A stretch of DNA of 64,000 nucleotides from Klebsiella pneumoniae (GCF_000742135.1 NZ_KN046818.1:1054841-1118840); one strand, 5' to 3'. Counted from the first letter of the stretch, positions 10,605 to 18,765 are shown. Numbers and translations: made by a program. The notes: a model not told the origin generated them from the letters alone.

Positions 10605-11160
10605 CGCGATAGCGGCGTGCCGGGCCAGAGAGAGGGATACACGTTGGTGTATTCTCCCGTTGGCGTCAGAATAAAATAACCCAACCAGTCCTGATAAGTA
10701 ATTAGCAAGACGCTCTGGGGTTATTTATTAGTAAAACATCAAAGTTTCATGCTTATTTCGCAAGCCAACCTTCCCACTGCTTGTCATATTATTGCAGAGA
10801 GAATGTTAATTATTTGATGTTTTAAAAGCGGCTATGTGTCATTCAGGCAAATAACAGCAGGCCTGTCTTTGGCGCACGGCAAAAGCCCGCGCTGGTGCGG
10901 TGTTGAGTTTTTTTCATATTGCTATCATCATATTTCGAATGAAAGGGATAACCTCTGAAGCGGGTTATTAAGCCAGTAATTTTTATCCGCAAAATAAGCC
11001 GGCGGCAAGCATTATTTCCATTTATTTTTCAGGGTTACCTGAAATAGCGAATATACCGCCAGCGCAATGATGGATTTCCATCATTTCTCCGTTTTCATCG
11101 TCGGTCGTCACCTGCTTATAGTGACGCCAGACAAGACCACAGGGTGGAAAGGAGAACAAG
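10605..11160. promoter_or_regulatory. Long divergent intergenic region
   Basis: A 556-base stretch between the small secreted protein (leftward) and the isomerase operon (rightward). The middle part (about 10670-11010) is A+T-rich and should contain both promoters and probably regulator sites. No convincing ORF, terminator or long repeat was seen. The operon side ends in a good ribosome site, AAAGGAGAA at 11149-11157. Confidence 0.5.
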
Positions 11161-12081
11161 ATGGCGACAGAGCAACTGCGGTGGGGCGTGAGCCCCCTGT
11201 GCTGGACCAACGATGTACTCGAGGATTTAGGCGGTGATATTCCCCTGGATACCTGCCTGCGCGAGGCGCGGGAGGCGGGCTATCAGGGCATTGAGTTAGG
11301 ACGGAAATTTCCCCGCCAGGCAGCAACCCTGGGCCCGCTGCTGGCGGCGGCCGACCTGCACCTGGCGTCCGGCTGGTACAGCGGCATGCTGGCCGACCGC
11401 AGCGTGGAAGCGGAGCTGGAGGCGGTGCGGGAGCACGCCCAGCTCCTCCGGCAGCTCGGCGCGAAGGTGATGGTTTACGGCGAATGCGGGCAACTGCCAG
11501 GTGAAACCCCGCTTGATGAGCCTATTTCGCTCTCGCCGCCGTTAAGCCGCGTCAGCCTGGCGGCGTATTGCCACAAGCTGAATACCTTTGCCGACCTGCT
11601 GCTGCGCGACTATGACCTCCAGCTGGCCTATCACCATCATCTGATGATGCTGGTGGAGCACGATGACGAGCTGGAGCGGTTTCTGTCTCACACCCATGAC
11701 AACGTCGGGCTGGCGTTTGATACCGGGCACGCCTTTGTCGCCGGGGTCGAGATCCCGCGCGTACTGCACAAATATGGCCACCGTATCCGCCATCTGCATC
11801 TGAAAGACGTGCGTCCCCAGGTGCTGGGGCGTCTGTATCGTGAAAACCTGAGCTTTAACGAGGCGGTGCGCGCCGGGCTGTTTACCATCCCAGGCGACGG
11901 CTGCATCGACTATGCGCCGATCCTCGACTTTGTCCGGGACAGCGACTACCGCGGCTGGCTGATTATCGAAGCCGAGCAGGACCCGGCGATGGCGCCGCCG
12001 CTGGCCACCGCCAGCCGCGCCTATGCCTGGCTGGCGCACCATTTACCTTCCCCTTCATCGTCAGAGGAGTACGCATCATGA
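11161..12081 (+). CDS. Sugar phosphate isomerase/epimerase-family protein, IolE-like
   Basis: A 306-residue xylose-isomerase-like TIM barrel. The start GVSPLCWTNDVLEDLGGD is close to the opening of IolE, myo-inosose-2 dehydratase, and the metal-binding residues of the family are visible in YHHHLMMLVE, AFDTGHAFVAG and HLHLKDVRP, with a late Glu in IIEAEQD. It heads an operon with two Gfo/Idh/MocA oxidoreductases and overlaps the next gene by 4 bases. Inositol catabolism genes iolB, iolC, iolD and iolG-iolA were not found in the window, so this may act on another polyol or keto-sugar. Dehydratase or epimerase activity is inferred from family only. Confidence 0.75.
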   Translation: MATEQLRWGVSPLCWTNDVLEDLGGDIPLDTCLREAREAGYQGIELGRKFPRQAATLGPLLAAADLHLASGWYSGMLADRSVEAELEAVREHAQLLRQLGAKVMVYGECGQLPGETPLDEPISLSPPLSRVSLAAYCHKLNTFADLLLRDYDLQLAYHHHLMMLVEHDDELERFLSHTHDNVGLAFDTGHAFVAGVEIPRVLHKYGHRIRHLHLKDVRPQVLGRLYRENLSFNEAVRAGLFTIPGDGCIDYAPILDFVRDSDYRGWLIIEAEQDPAMAPPLATASRAYAWLAHHLPSPSSSEEYAS

Positions 12082-13250
12082 GCGCGCGGTTAAATATCGG
12101 CCTTATCGGCTCAGGTTTTATGGGGCAGGCACACGCTGACGCTTACCGTCGCGCGGCGATGTTCTATCCCGATCTGCCCAAGCGCCCGCATCTCTACGCG
12201 CTGGCGGATCAGGATCAGGCGATGGCCGAACGCCACGCGGCGAAACTGGGGGCGGAAAAGGCCTACGGCGACTGGCGCGAGCTGGTAAACGATCCGCAGG
12301 TTGATGTGGTGGATATCACCTCGCCGAACCATCTGCACTACACAATGGCGATGGCGGCGATCGCGGCGGGTAAACATGTCTATTGCGAGAAGCCGCTGGC
12401 GGTCAATGAGCAGCAGGCGCAGGAGATGGCGCAGGCGGCACGGCGCGCGGGGGTGAAGACCATGGTGGCCTTTAACAACATCAAAACGCCGGCGGCGCTG
12501 CTGGCAAAGCAGATTATCGCCCGGGGCGATATTGGCGAACCGGTGCGCTTTCGCGGCACCTTTGATCAGGGGTTTTATAACGACCCGAACCTGCCCTGGT
12601 CCTGGCGCTGCTCGAAAACTCTCGGCGGCAGCGGGGCGCTTGGCGACCTCGGCGCCCATACCCTGTCCGTCGCCCAGTTTTTGCTGGGCGGGATCCGTGA
12701 AGTGACCGCCAGCGCGCAAACCTGCCTGCGCCAGCGTCCGGTGCCGCAGACCGATGTCGGGTATGCCAGCCAGGTCGCGGTCGATGCCGAGTGGCGGGAA
12801 GTGGAAAATGACGATCAGGTTCAGTGCCTGGTCAATTTCGACAGCGGCGCCGCGGGGGTGATTGAGGCCTCGCGCATCGCCGCCGGGCGGATCTTCGGCG
12901 TGTTCTGGGAGGTCTCCGGCACCGAAGGCACGCTGTATATGGACGGGGAGCGCTTTAACGAGCTGCAGGTCTATCGCTTCAACGATGATAAACATGACCG
13001 CGGCTTTAAGACGCTGTATGCCGGGAGCCAGATCCCGGCCTATGCCGGCTTCTTCGGCTTCGATTTTGGCGGCGGCGGGCTGGGCTATTTTGACGTCAAG
13101 GTGATCGAAGTGCATGACCTGGTGCAGGGGATTTGCGGGGAGGGCGACTGCTATCCCAACTTTGAATTTGGTTTGCAGAATCAGCGCGTGCTGTCGGCGA
13201 TTGAAGCCTCGATGGCCAGCCGTCGCTGGGTGAACGTGGTTAAAGACTAA
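12078..13250 (+). CDS. Gfo/Idh/MocA-family oxidoreductase (first of the operon)
   Basis: A 390-residue NAD(P)-dependent oxidoreductase. The Rossmann motif is GLIGSGFMGQAH at residues 8-19 and the conserved EKP motif is in YCEKPLAVNEQQA; the substrate domain follows with DLGAHTLSVAQFLLG. Family members oxidise or reduce the ring hydroxyls of sugars and inositols. Translation is coupled to the upstream gene through an ATGA overlap at 12078-12081. Its tail extension, with VIEVHDLVQGICG, is typical of the longer, inositol/glucoside dehydrogenase-like members. Exact substrate unknown. Confidence 0.8.
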   Translation: MSARLNIGLIGSGFMGQAHADAYRRAAMFYPDLPKRPHLYALADQDQAMAERHAAKLGAEKAYGDWRELVNDPQVDVVDITSPNHLHYTMAMAAIAAGKHVYCEKPLAVNEQQAQEMAQAARRAGVKTMVAFNNIKTPAALLAKQIIARGDIGEPVRFRGTFDQGFYNDPNLPWSWRCSKTLGGSGALGDLGAHTLSVAQFLLGGIREVTASAQTCLRQRPVPQTDVGYASQVAVDAEWREVENDDQVQCLVNFDSGAAGVIEASRIAAGRIFGVFWEVSGTEGTLYMDGERFNELQVYRFNDDKHDRGFKTLYAGSQIPAYAGFFGFDFGGGGLGYFDVKVIEVHDLVQGICGEGDCYPNFEFGLQNQRVLSAIEASMASRRWVNVVKD

Positions 13251-13259
13251 GGAGCCGCT

Positions 13260-14291
13260 ATGTTTCCGTCACACTTACCAACCCCGCGCCGCCCGGCGGC
13301 GCAGAGCATTCCCATCCTGCGCTGGGGCATTATCGGTCCTGGCTGGATCGCCGAGCGCTTTGTGCACTCATTGAAAACCTACAGCCGGCAGCAGGTGGTG
13401 GCGGTGGTTTCCCGCAGCCAGGCGAAGGCCGACCGGGTGGCCGCGGAATGGGGGATCCCCCAGGCTTACGGCCAGGTGGAGGAGATGCTGGCGCGTCCGG
13501 ATATTGATGCGGTGTATATTGCGACGCCGCACAACCATCACTTTCCCGACGGCATGCAGGCGCTGAAGGCGGGCAAACACGTGCTGATAGAGAAACCCTT
13601 CGCCCTCAACCTCGGCGAAGGGCGTGAGCTGCAGGCCGAAGCCGCCCGCCAGGAGAAGCTGGCGCTGGAGGCAATGTGGTGCGATTACGCGCCGAAATAT
13701 GATGTGATCCGCCAGCTGCTGGAGGATGGGGCGCTCGGCGACCTGCATACCCTGCTGGCCGATCACGGCGAGTATTTCACCCGCGACCACCGCATCTTCA
13801 ATGCCGATCTTGCCGGCGGGCCGATGATGGACCTCGGCAGCTATGTGACCTCGTTTGCGCTGATGGTGGGCGGCATGCCGCAGGAGATTGTCGCCCGCGG
13901 CAGCGCCACGGCGGAGGGGCTGAACGGTCAGACGTCGATGCTGTTTAGCTGGCAGAACGGGATGCAGGGGTTGTTAAACACCACTTTGTTCAGCAACACG
14001 CCGGGCGGGGCGGTGGTGGCCGGACGCCAGGCGACCCTGACGATCGACGGCCAGTTTTACGCCCCCGGCGGCTTCACGCTCGCCGCCAGCCAGGGCGGGC
14101 AGGTGCTGCGCTGGGAAGAGCCGCGCAATCGTTACGACCAGCTGTTCTGGCAGGCGGAGCATTTTGCCTGGTGCATCGGGCAGGGGTTGCAGGACTCGCC
14201 GCTGCGGCCGCTCAGTCGGGTGCTGCAGAATCTGCAGGTGATGGATGAGGTGCGGCGCCAGGTGGGCGCGGTGTTTAACGAAGAACGCTAA
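13260..14291 (+). CDS. Gfo/Idh/MocA-family oxidoreductase (second of the operon)
   Basis: A 343-residue protein with the nucleotide-binding motif GIIGPGWIAERF (about residues 24-35) after a proline-rich N-terminal tail of some 20 residues, and the motif IEKPFALN. The second domain resembles the trans-1,2-dihydrobenzene-1,2-diol dehydrogenase/YdgJ branch, with GGPMMDLGSYVTSFALM. An AAGGAG site precedes the ATG, 9 bases after the upstream stop. Two different oxidoreductases beside one isomerase suggest an oxidation, isomerisation or dehydration, and reduction sequence. The operon ends just before a hairpin and an insertion sequence, so a further gene could have been lost. Confidence 0.8.
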   Translation: MFPSHLPTPRRPAAQSIPILRWGIIGPGWIAERFVHSLKTYSRQQVVAVVSRSQAKADRVAAEWGIPQAYGQVEEMLARPDIDAVYIATPHNHHFPDGMQALKAGKHVLIEKPFALNLGEGRELQAEAARQEKLALEAMWCDYAPKYDVIRQLLEDGALGDLHTLLADHGEYFTRDHRIFNADLAGGPMMDLGSYVTSFALMVGGMPQEIVARGSATAEGLNGQTSMLFSWQNGMQGLLNTTLFSNTPGGAVVAGRQATLTIDGQFYAPGGFTLAASQGGQVLRWEEPRNRYDQLFWQAEHFAWCIGQGLQDSPLRPLSRVLQNLQVMDEVRRQVGAVFNEER

Positions 14292-14298
14292 GGAGCCG

Positions 14299-14347
14299 GC
14301 CGGGCATTGGTTTGCAGATAGCGCGAGCGTATCTGCCATTGCCCGGC
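14299..14347. repeat. Two-part inverted repeat after the oxidoreductase operon
   Basis: Outer arms GCCGGGCA (14299-14306) and TGCCCGGC (14340-14347) enclose inner arms GCAGATA (14314-14320) and TATCTGC (14330-14336). It can fold into a long stem, but no T-run follows; it could be a terminator variant or a repeat. Confidence 0.55.
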
Positions 14348-14361
14348 AAAAGGACGCGTAC

Positions 14362-14393
14362 GATGCCTGATGTCTGTTGCCCGGCGGCGCTGC
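14362..14393. repeat. Palindromic-unit arm, left flank of the IS3-family element
   Basis: One arm of a Klebsiella palindromic unit ending GGCGGCGCTGC directly at the IS end. Read outwards from the element it is almost the same as the arm at 15838-15866 on the other side, the first 17 bases being identical. Confidence 0.75.
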
Positions 14394-14442
14394 TGGACTG
14401 CACCCCAAAAGTTGGACACCCAACTGAGTAAGGTGCAATTTT

Positions 14443-14922
14443 ATGGCTAAACCAAAGTATTCCCCTGAAACAAAACTGGCTGTGGTTAATCATTATTTGT
14501 CCGGTAAAGACGGAGAACAGAGTACAGCCGACCTTTTTGGTATTGAAAGAACATCTGTCCGTCGCTGGGTCAGGGCATGGCAGTTCCACGGTGCAGAAGG
14601 CCTGACTGCAAAAAATAATCATTATTCCGATGAATTTAAACTCGTGGTCGTCCGGGCGGTTATCAGTGACCGCCTGACGATGCGTGAAGCGGCTGCCCGG
14701 TTTAATCTCTCCGCAGAAATACTTGTCCGGCGCTGGCTCGACGTGTACAACGATGCCGGAGCGGAAGGTCTTTTAAACATGCAATGCGGACGGCCCGGAC
14801 AAATGACAAAGCCAAAAAATATCCCACCACTGACAGATAAAGAGCTGGAAAAACTCTCCCCCGAAGAACTCAGGGCCGAACTGCGTTATCTGCGGGCAGA
14901 GAATGCCTATCTAAAAAGTTGA
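14443..14922 (+). CDS. IS3-family OrfA, DNA-binding subunit (probably shortened)
   Basis: A 159-residue protein with two helix-turn-helix segments (about 10-50 and 60-105) and a C-terminal helix (LSPEELRAELRYLRAENAYL) that matches the leucine-zipper region of IS150 OrfA. It stops in YLKS at 14920-14922. In the -1 frame the sequence goes on as KLKALVQSEKNGKKP to a stop at 14961, which would give 173 residues, the length of IS150 InsJ. I infer that one A is missing from the run at 14913-14917 or that slippage happens there. Confidence 0.8.
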   Translation: MAKPKYSPETKLAVVNHYLSGKDGEQSTADLFGIERTSVRRWVRAWQFHGAEGLTAKNNHYSDEFKLVVVRAVISDRLTMREAAARFNLSAEILVRRWLDVYNDAGAEGLLNMQCGRPGQMTKPKNIPPLTDKELEKLSPEELRAELRYLRAENAYLKS

Positions 14923-15019
14923 AAGCCTTGGTTCAGAGCGAAAAAAATGGCAAAAAGCCCTGATAATCAGTGAACTAAGGCATGAACACGCTCTGCGGGA
15001 CCTTCTGCGGGCGGCCGGT

Positions 15020-15805
15020 ATGTCCCGTAGCACGTGGTATTACAATATGAATGCACTGAAGCAAGGGGACAGATATGCGGGTCTTAAAGAGAACATCAGG
15101 AAGATATACCACTATCACAAAGGTCGTTATGGCTACCGCAGGATCACGCTCGCACTGAGAAAACAGGGGCTGCGGATAAACCATAAAACAGTGCAGCGGC
15201 TGATGGCAGAACTGTCACTCCGGTCTGTGATAAGGGCGAAAAAATATCGTGCCTGGAAAGGGAGAACGGGCGAGGCCGCGCCCAATATCCTGAGCCGGAA
15301 CTTCGGTGCGTCAAAAGCCAACGAAAAATGGGTAACAGATGTGACAGAGTTCCCGGTACAGGGAAAAAAGCTTTACCTGTCGTCAGTTCTCGATCTGTTT
15401 AACCGGGAGGTTATCGCCTACAGCCTGTCGGAAAGGCCGGTGATGGAGATGGTGAATACGATGCTGGACGGTGCGTTCCCGAAGCTCAGACCGGGAGATG
15501 CTCCGCTGCTGCACTCGGATCAGGGCTGGCATTACAGGATGAGGAGCTATCAGGAACGTTTAAAGGCGCATGGGATGACGCAGAGTATGTCGCGTAAAGG
15601 AAACTGCCTGGATAATGCAGTGATGGAAAACTTCTTCGGGACCCTGAAATCGGAGTGTTTTTATCTGAGGGAGTTCAGGAGTGTCAGTGCGCTAAGAAAA
15701 GCCGTAGAGGACTATATCCATTACTACAACAACGAGCGGATAAGCCTGAAATTAAAAGGCCTGAGTCCGGTAGAGTACCGAACCCAGGCTCTGAGAGCCG
15801 CTTAA
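15020..15805 (+). CDS. IS3-family OrfB, DDE transposase
   Basis: The catalytic part of the transposase, made in this family by ribosomal frameshifting from orfA. The frame is open from about 14915, so the protein reaches further upstream (KALIISELRHEHALRD) than the first ATG at 15020, which gives 261 residues. Seen: HTH_21 region (GRYGYRRITLAL), then the DDE residues in VTDVTEF, LHSDQGWHY and the final Glu in ENFFGTLKSE. The K-x6-7-K/R-type ending (YYNNERISLKLKGLSPVEYR) is typical. Relative to orfA the frame is +1, equal to two -1 steps, unusual for a family that uses a single -1 shift. Confidence 0.88.
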   Translation: MSRSTWYYNMNALKQGDRYAGLKENIRKIYHYHKGRYGYRRITLALRKQGLRINHKTVQRLMAELSLRSVIRAKKYRAWKGRTGEAAPNILSRNFGASKANEKWVTDVTEFPVQGKKLYLSSVLDLFNREVIAYSLSERPVMEMVNTMLDGAFPKLRPGDAPLLHSDQGWHYRMRSYQERLKAHGMTQSMSRKGNCLDNAVMENFFGTLKSECFYLREFRSVSALRKAVEDYIHYYNNERISLKLKGLSPVEYRTQALRAA

Positions 15806-15837
15806 TATGAACCATCCAACTTTATGGGGTCAGTCCA

Positions 15838-15866
15838 GCAGCGCCGCCGGGCAAGATATCAGGCAC
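15838..15866. repeat. Palindromic-unit arm, right flank of the IS3-family element
   Basis: Begins GCAGCGCCGCCGGGCAA at the IS end and continues into ATATCAGGCAC. It is the inverted counterpart of the left flank. Confidence 0.75.
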
Positions 15867-15869
15867 GGT

Positions 15870-17160
15870 ATCCTTGTATCTAACAGTTTGTGGTGATTAG
15901 CTACCACCACTGAAGCAGAGTGAGCCGCCCCCTTCCCTTAAGGTCAGAAAAGTCGGCACCGCTGAACCTTGTTTAGCAGCACATGGCCCTCCGCTTCACC
16001 TTTCACGCCAGCACATCAGGTTGAACGGTTACCGGGAGCTCGACTCCGTATGTACAAGGCGAACAGGCGTGACGGTTTATGTGAGAGGAGTTTAACCATG
16101 TTTCCAGTCGGCATTGACGTAAGTAAAAACACTCTGGATCTTTGCATGCTTTATGACGGCATCAAAGGACGCATAAAAACCCGTAACATCCAAAATAACA
16201 GACATTCAGTTGAAAATATTCTTCGCTGGCTGAGGCTTCAGCACTGCGGCCCGGAAGATGTTCATGTTGTGATGGAAGCCACCGGTGTTTATCACGAACG
16301 GCTGGCCACTGAGTTACATGACGCCGGTTTCCGGGTTTCTCTGGCCAACCCTCACCGCAGTCGGGAGTTTGCACGTGGCATGGGAATAATGACAAAAACG
16401 GATAAGGTGGATGCTTATATGCTGGCCTGTTACGCATTCCTTAAGAAACCACACCGCTGGGAGCCGCCGGCACCCGAAATCAGATATCTCGGTGCACTCC
16501 TGCGACGACGGGATGTTTTGCTGGGCGATGCCCTGCGTGAGGAAAACTGGCTGGAAAAATACCTGTCGACAGACACACCTGCAGATATTATCAGTTCCTG
16601 CAGGCGTATGGCGCAGCTTCTACGCGAGGAGGTAAGTAATATCGAGCGGCAGATTAAAGCACATATCAAAGCCTGCCCTGCACTGAGGCGTGATTATACA
16701 CTGCTGACCTCAATTAAATCGGTTGGTCCCCAGCTGGGGATGCATATGCTGGTCGTGCTTCGCAGCCATAACTTTGCATCAGCAGAGCAGGCTGCCGCCT
16801 TTCTGGGCGTGGTGCCGATCGAGAAACGCTCAGGCACATCGGTCCGGAGTCGACCCCGGATGTCGAAAATTGGCCCCCCTCAGTTGAGAGCGAAGCTTTA
16901 CATGTCCGCCCTGTGCGGAAAAATCTACAATAAGCGAATGCGTAATATTTACGATGAGATGTGCCTGCGGGGTAAACCTAAAATGGTGGCCATTGGCGCG
17001 CTGATGCGGAAACTGGTGCACTGGTGTTATGGCGTCCTGAAGACCGGAACCGTTTTTAATGACGAAAGCCTGAAACAAGTACTGTCAACCTGACTGTACC
17101 AGGCTGGCATTAAACTCAAGGTAACGCCCACTGCAATAAGTGAGCGCAGTCCGCTATGAG
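15870..17160 (+). mobile_element. IS110-family insertion element (ends approximate)
   Basis: An IS110-family transposase gene with about 230 bases of non-coding DNA before it and at most 170 after it. Elements of this family lack long terminal inverted repeats and make no target duplication, so the ends cannot be fixed by eye; I give a rough span. The longer 5' non-coding end is the place where the IS110 group (as opposed to IS1111) encodes its bridge RNA. A short hairpin GTGGT/ACCAC (15890-15907) lies in that end. The element directly follows the palindromic-unit arm. Confidence 0.6.
16098..17093 (+). CDS. IS110-family DEDD transposase/recombinase
   Basis: A 331-residue recombinase. The RuvC-like DEDD domain is N-terminal: GIDVSKNTLDL with Asp7, Glu in VVMEATGVYH, and KTDKVDAYMLACYA with the last two acidic residues. 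The C-terminal transposase_20 domain holds the serine region around SGTSVRSRPRMSKIG. The ATG at 16098 has GAGAGGAG 8 bases upstream and gives the MFPVGIDVSK start expected for the family; the longer frame from 15969 would run through the non-coding end. Family knowledge: a bridge RNA from the element guides recognition of target and donor. Confidence 0.9.
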   Translation: MFPVGIDVSKNTLDLCMLYDGIKGRIKTRNIQNNRHSVENILRWLRLQHCGPEDVHVVMEATGVYHERLATELHDAGFRVSLANPHRSREFARGMGIMTKTDKVDAYMLACYAFLKKPHRWEPPAPEIRYLGALLRRRDVLLGDALREENWLEKYLSTDTPADIISSCRRMAQLLREEVSNIERQIKAHIKACPALRRDYTLLTSIKSVGPQLGMHMLVVLRSHNFASAEQAAAFLGVVPIEKRSGTSVRSRPRMSKIGPPQLRAKLYMSALCGKIYNKRMRNIYDEMCLRGKPKMVAIGALMRKLVHWCYGVLKTGTVFNDESLKQVLST

Positions 17161-17262
17161 CGAGGAGCTGACCTTTGGAATACGTGGATCTGTATATATT
17201 CAGATGCCAATTTTCCGCAAGCCGTCCTGCCGTGACACTAATCATAAGAGTTATTATTCCTG
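17094..17262. other. IS110 right end and junction to the cargo genes
   Basis: A 169-base gene-free stretch between the transposase stop and the end of the leftward hydrolase gene. It must hold the right end of the IS110 element. A small inverted repeat ATCTG/CAGAT lies at about 17189-17206. No palindromic unit was found on this side. Confidence 0.4.
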
Positions 17263-17850
17263 TCAACACCTGGCATTTGAGATGACAGATAATATTGTCT
17301 TTCCCGGCTCTCTAGAAAAGTCCGGAGCCAGCTGTGCCGCCAGTGTTGCAAGGGATGTTATTACAGCGCCAGCCTTTTCAGCCTGTTTAAGTACCACCGT
17401 TTCAGTTCTCAGTGACTGGCTACCAACACAATCAACCGGAATAAATACGTTATACCCCTGACGAAGGCCTCCAAGTGCAGTCAGCAACACTCCAACTTCT
17501 GCGCTATACCCGCATATAATCAATGTTTTACGCGCTAAATTATCCAGTGCGATGGTGATTGAATTGACCAGGAACGGATCGGCGATGACTCGATAAAAGG
17601 TATTACTGTCATTTGCATATCCCTGGAGTTTTGGCAGTGGCTCACCTTCCTTAGCCTCCTGAGGAACGGTAAAAAAAAGAGCGGGGGCACTGATTGCATG
17701 GGCAACCTGAGCCAAACCTGCCGTGTTTGAGGACAGTGCGTTAGGCTCCATTGTTTTACTCTTTCGTATCAGACCTTCCTGAAGGTCGACAAAAATAAAC
17801 ACAACATCATCCCTGTTTATGGCAAAAAGTTCTTTGTCTCTATTACTCAT
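17263..17850 (-). CDS. Isochorismatase-like hydrolase lacking the usual cysteine
   Basis: A protein of 195 residues from the ATG at 17850; a TTG start at 17901 would add 17. The fold is that of the isochorismatase/cysteine hydrolase superfamily: the acidic residue in FIFVDLQEG (Asp22) and the nucleophile loop in ICGYSAEVGVLLTA. At the position where hydrolases such as YcaC and nicotinamidase have the catalytic Cys, this protein has Gly120, as in EntB and PhzD isochorismatases, which need no nucleophile. It follows an aldo-keto reductase gene in the same direction, 63 bases apart. The three genes 17.2-19.8 kb are visibly lower in GC than their surroundings. Substrate unknown. Confidence 0.7.
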   Translation of the reverse strand: MSNRDKELFAINRDDVVFIFVDLQEGLIRKSKTMEPNALSSNTAGLAQVAHAISAPALFFTVPQEAKEGEPLPKLQGYANDSNTFYRVIADPFLVNSITIALDNLARKTLIICGYSAEVGVLLTALGGLRQGYNVFIPVDCVGSQSLRTETVVLKQAEKAGAVITSLATLAAQLAPDFSREPGKTILSVISNARC

Positions 17851-17913
17851 ATGTCCCGCACTCGAAAGATGCTCAATGTAGTCGGTTTTGTGTTGATTCA
17901 AGTCTGCCTGCCG

Positions 17914-18765
17914 TCAGGTATTGAATTTTCGGGTTGCCACGTTCCTGATACGCTCAGGGTCGGTATGCTCAGTAAAGAGTGTTCTTCCCGTGTCGAGAGA
18001 CTGAATTGAACGCATTTCTTCATCACTCAAAGAAAAATTGAAAACATCGAAGTTTTCACGCATACGCTCGGGCTTTACTGACTTAGGTATGACCACAATT
18101 CCGCGCTGAATTAACCAGCGAAGCACAACCTGAGCCACACTTTTGTTGTGCGCGCGGGCGATAGGCAGTAGAACAGGATGGGTGAATATTTGATTTTTAC
18201 CTTCCGCAAAAGGCGCCCACGATTCAGGCTGAACACCAGATGCTTTCATAAATTCAGCATTATTAATTTGTTGATGGAAAGGGTGTGTCTCGACCTGATT
18301 GACAGCAGGAACAATGCGGCTGAAGGTTATTAAGTCAGTTAGTCGGTCGGGAGCAAAATTACTCACGCCAATTGCACGAATTAAACCTTCTTCATAAAGT
18401 TCCTCCATCGCACGCCAGGAGCCAAATACATCTGAATAGGGCTGATGAATCAGGTAAAGATCCAGATAGTCGAGCTTGAGCCTTTCAAGGGAGCGGAAAA
18501 ATGCTTTGCGCGTATTTTCGTAACCTGCATCCTGAACCCACACTTTGGTTGTTATAAATAACGCTTCACGCGAGACGTCACTGCGAGCAATTGCCGCGCC
18601 AACGGCCTCTTCGTTTTCATAGGCCGCAGCCGTATCAATAAGTCGATAACCTGCTTTTATGGCATTAAAAACAGCGGCTTCGCATTCGTGAAGGTCTACC
18701 ATCTGGTAGACGCCAAAGCCGAGTAAAGGCATTTTAACGCTGTTGTTGAGAGTAGTGTAGAGCAT
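17914..18765 (-). CDS. Aldo/keto reductase
   Basis: A 283-residue NADPH-dependent aldo/keto reductase of the AKR3/AKR5 (2,5-diketo-gluconate reductase-like) type. The catalytic tetrad is complete: Asp44 and Tyr49 in [11 protein letters not shown], Lys74 in ITTKVW, His107 in YLIHQPY. The cofactor motif [13 protein letters not shown] is near the C terminus. The ATG at 18765 has AAGGAG 8 bases upstream; the TTG one codon earlier is less likely. It is transcribed away from an AraC-type regulator, which probably controls it and the hydrolase gene behind it. Similar reductases detoxify aldehydes; the actual substrate is not shown by the sequence. Confidence 0.88.
   Translation of the reverse strand: MLYTTLNNSVKMPLLGFGVYQMVDLHECEAAVFNAIKAGYRLIDTAAAYENEEAVGAAIARSDVSREALFITTKVWVQDAGYENTRKAFFRSLERLKLDYLDLYLIHQPYSDVFGSWRAMEELYEEGLIRAIGVSNFAPDRLTDLITFSRIVPAVNQVETHPFHQQINNAEFMKASGVQPESWAPFAEGKNQIFTHPVLLPIARAHNKSVAQVVLRWLIQRGIVVIPKSVKPERMRENFDVFNFSLSDEEMRSIQSLDTGRTLFTEHTDPERIRNVATRKFNT

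Larger units (their letters stand above)
14394..15837 (+). mobile_element. IS3-family insertion sequence, IS150 group, ISKpn1-like
   Basis: A 1444-base element. The terminal inverted repeats begin TGGACTG on both sides; the left reads TGGACTGCACCCCAAAAGTT and the right, inverted, is TGGACTGACCCCATAAAGTT. Two genes are in IS3-type order, orfA (helix-turn-helix) and orfB (DDE integrase). Length, group and insertion inside a palindromic unit agree with what is published for ISKpn1 and IS1397, which target such units. The flanks are TGC on the left and GCA on the right, so there is no direct target repeat; see findings. Naming it ISKpn1 needs a database match. Confidence 0.85.

Noticed and set aside
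14299..14393. Treating the inverted repeat and palindromic arm before the IS as part of the IS
   Set aside because: The terminal repeats of the element are well defined from TGGACTG inwards, and the flanking arms match stand-alone palindromic units elsewhere in the window.
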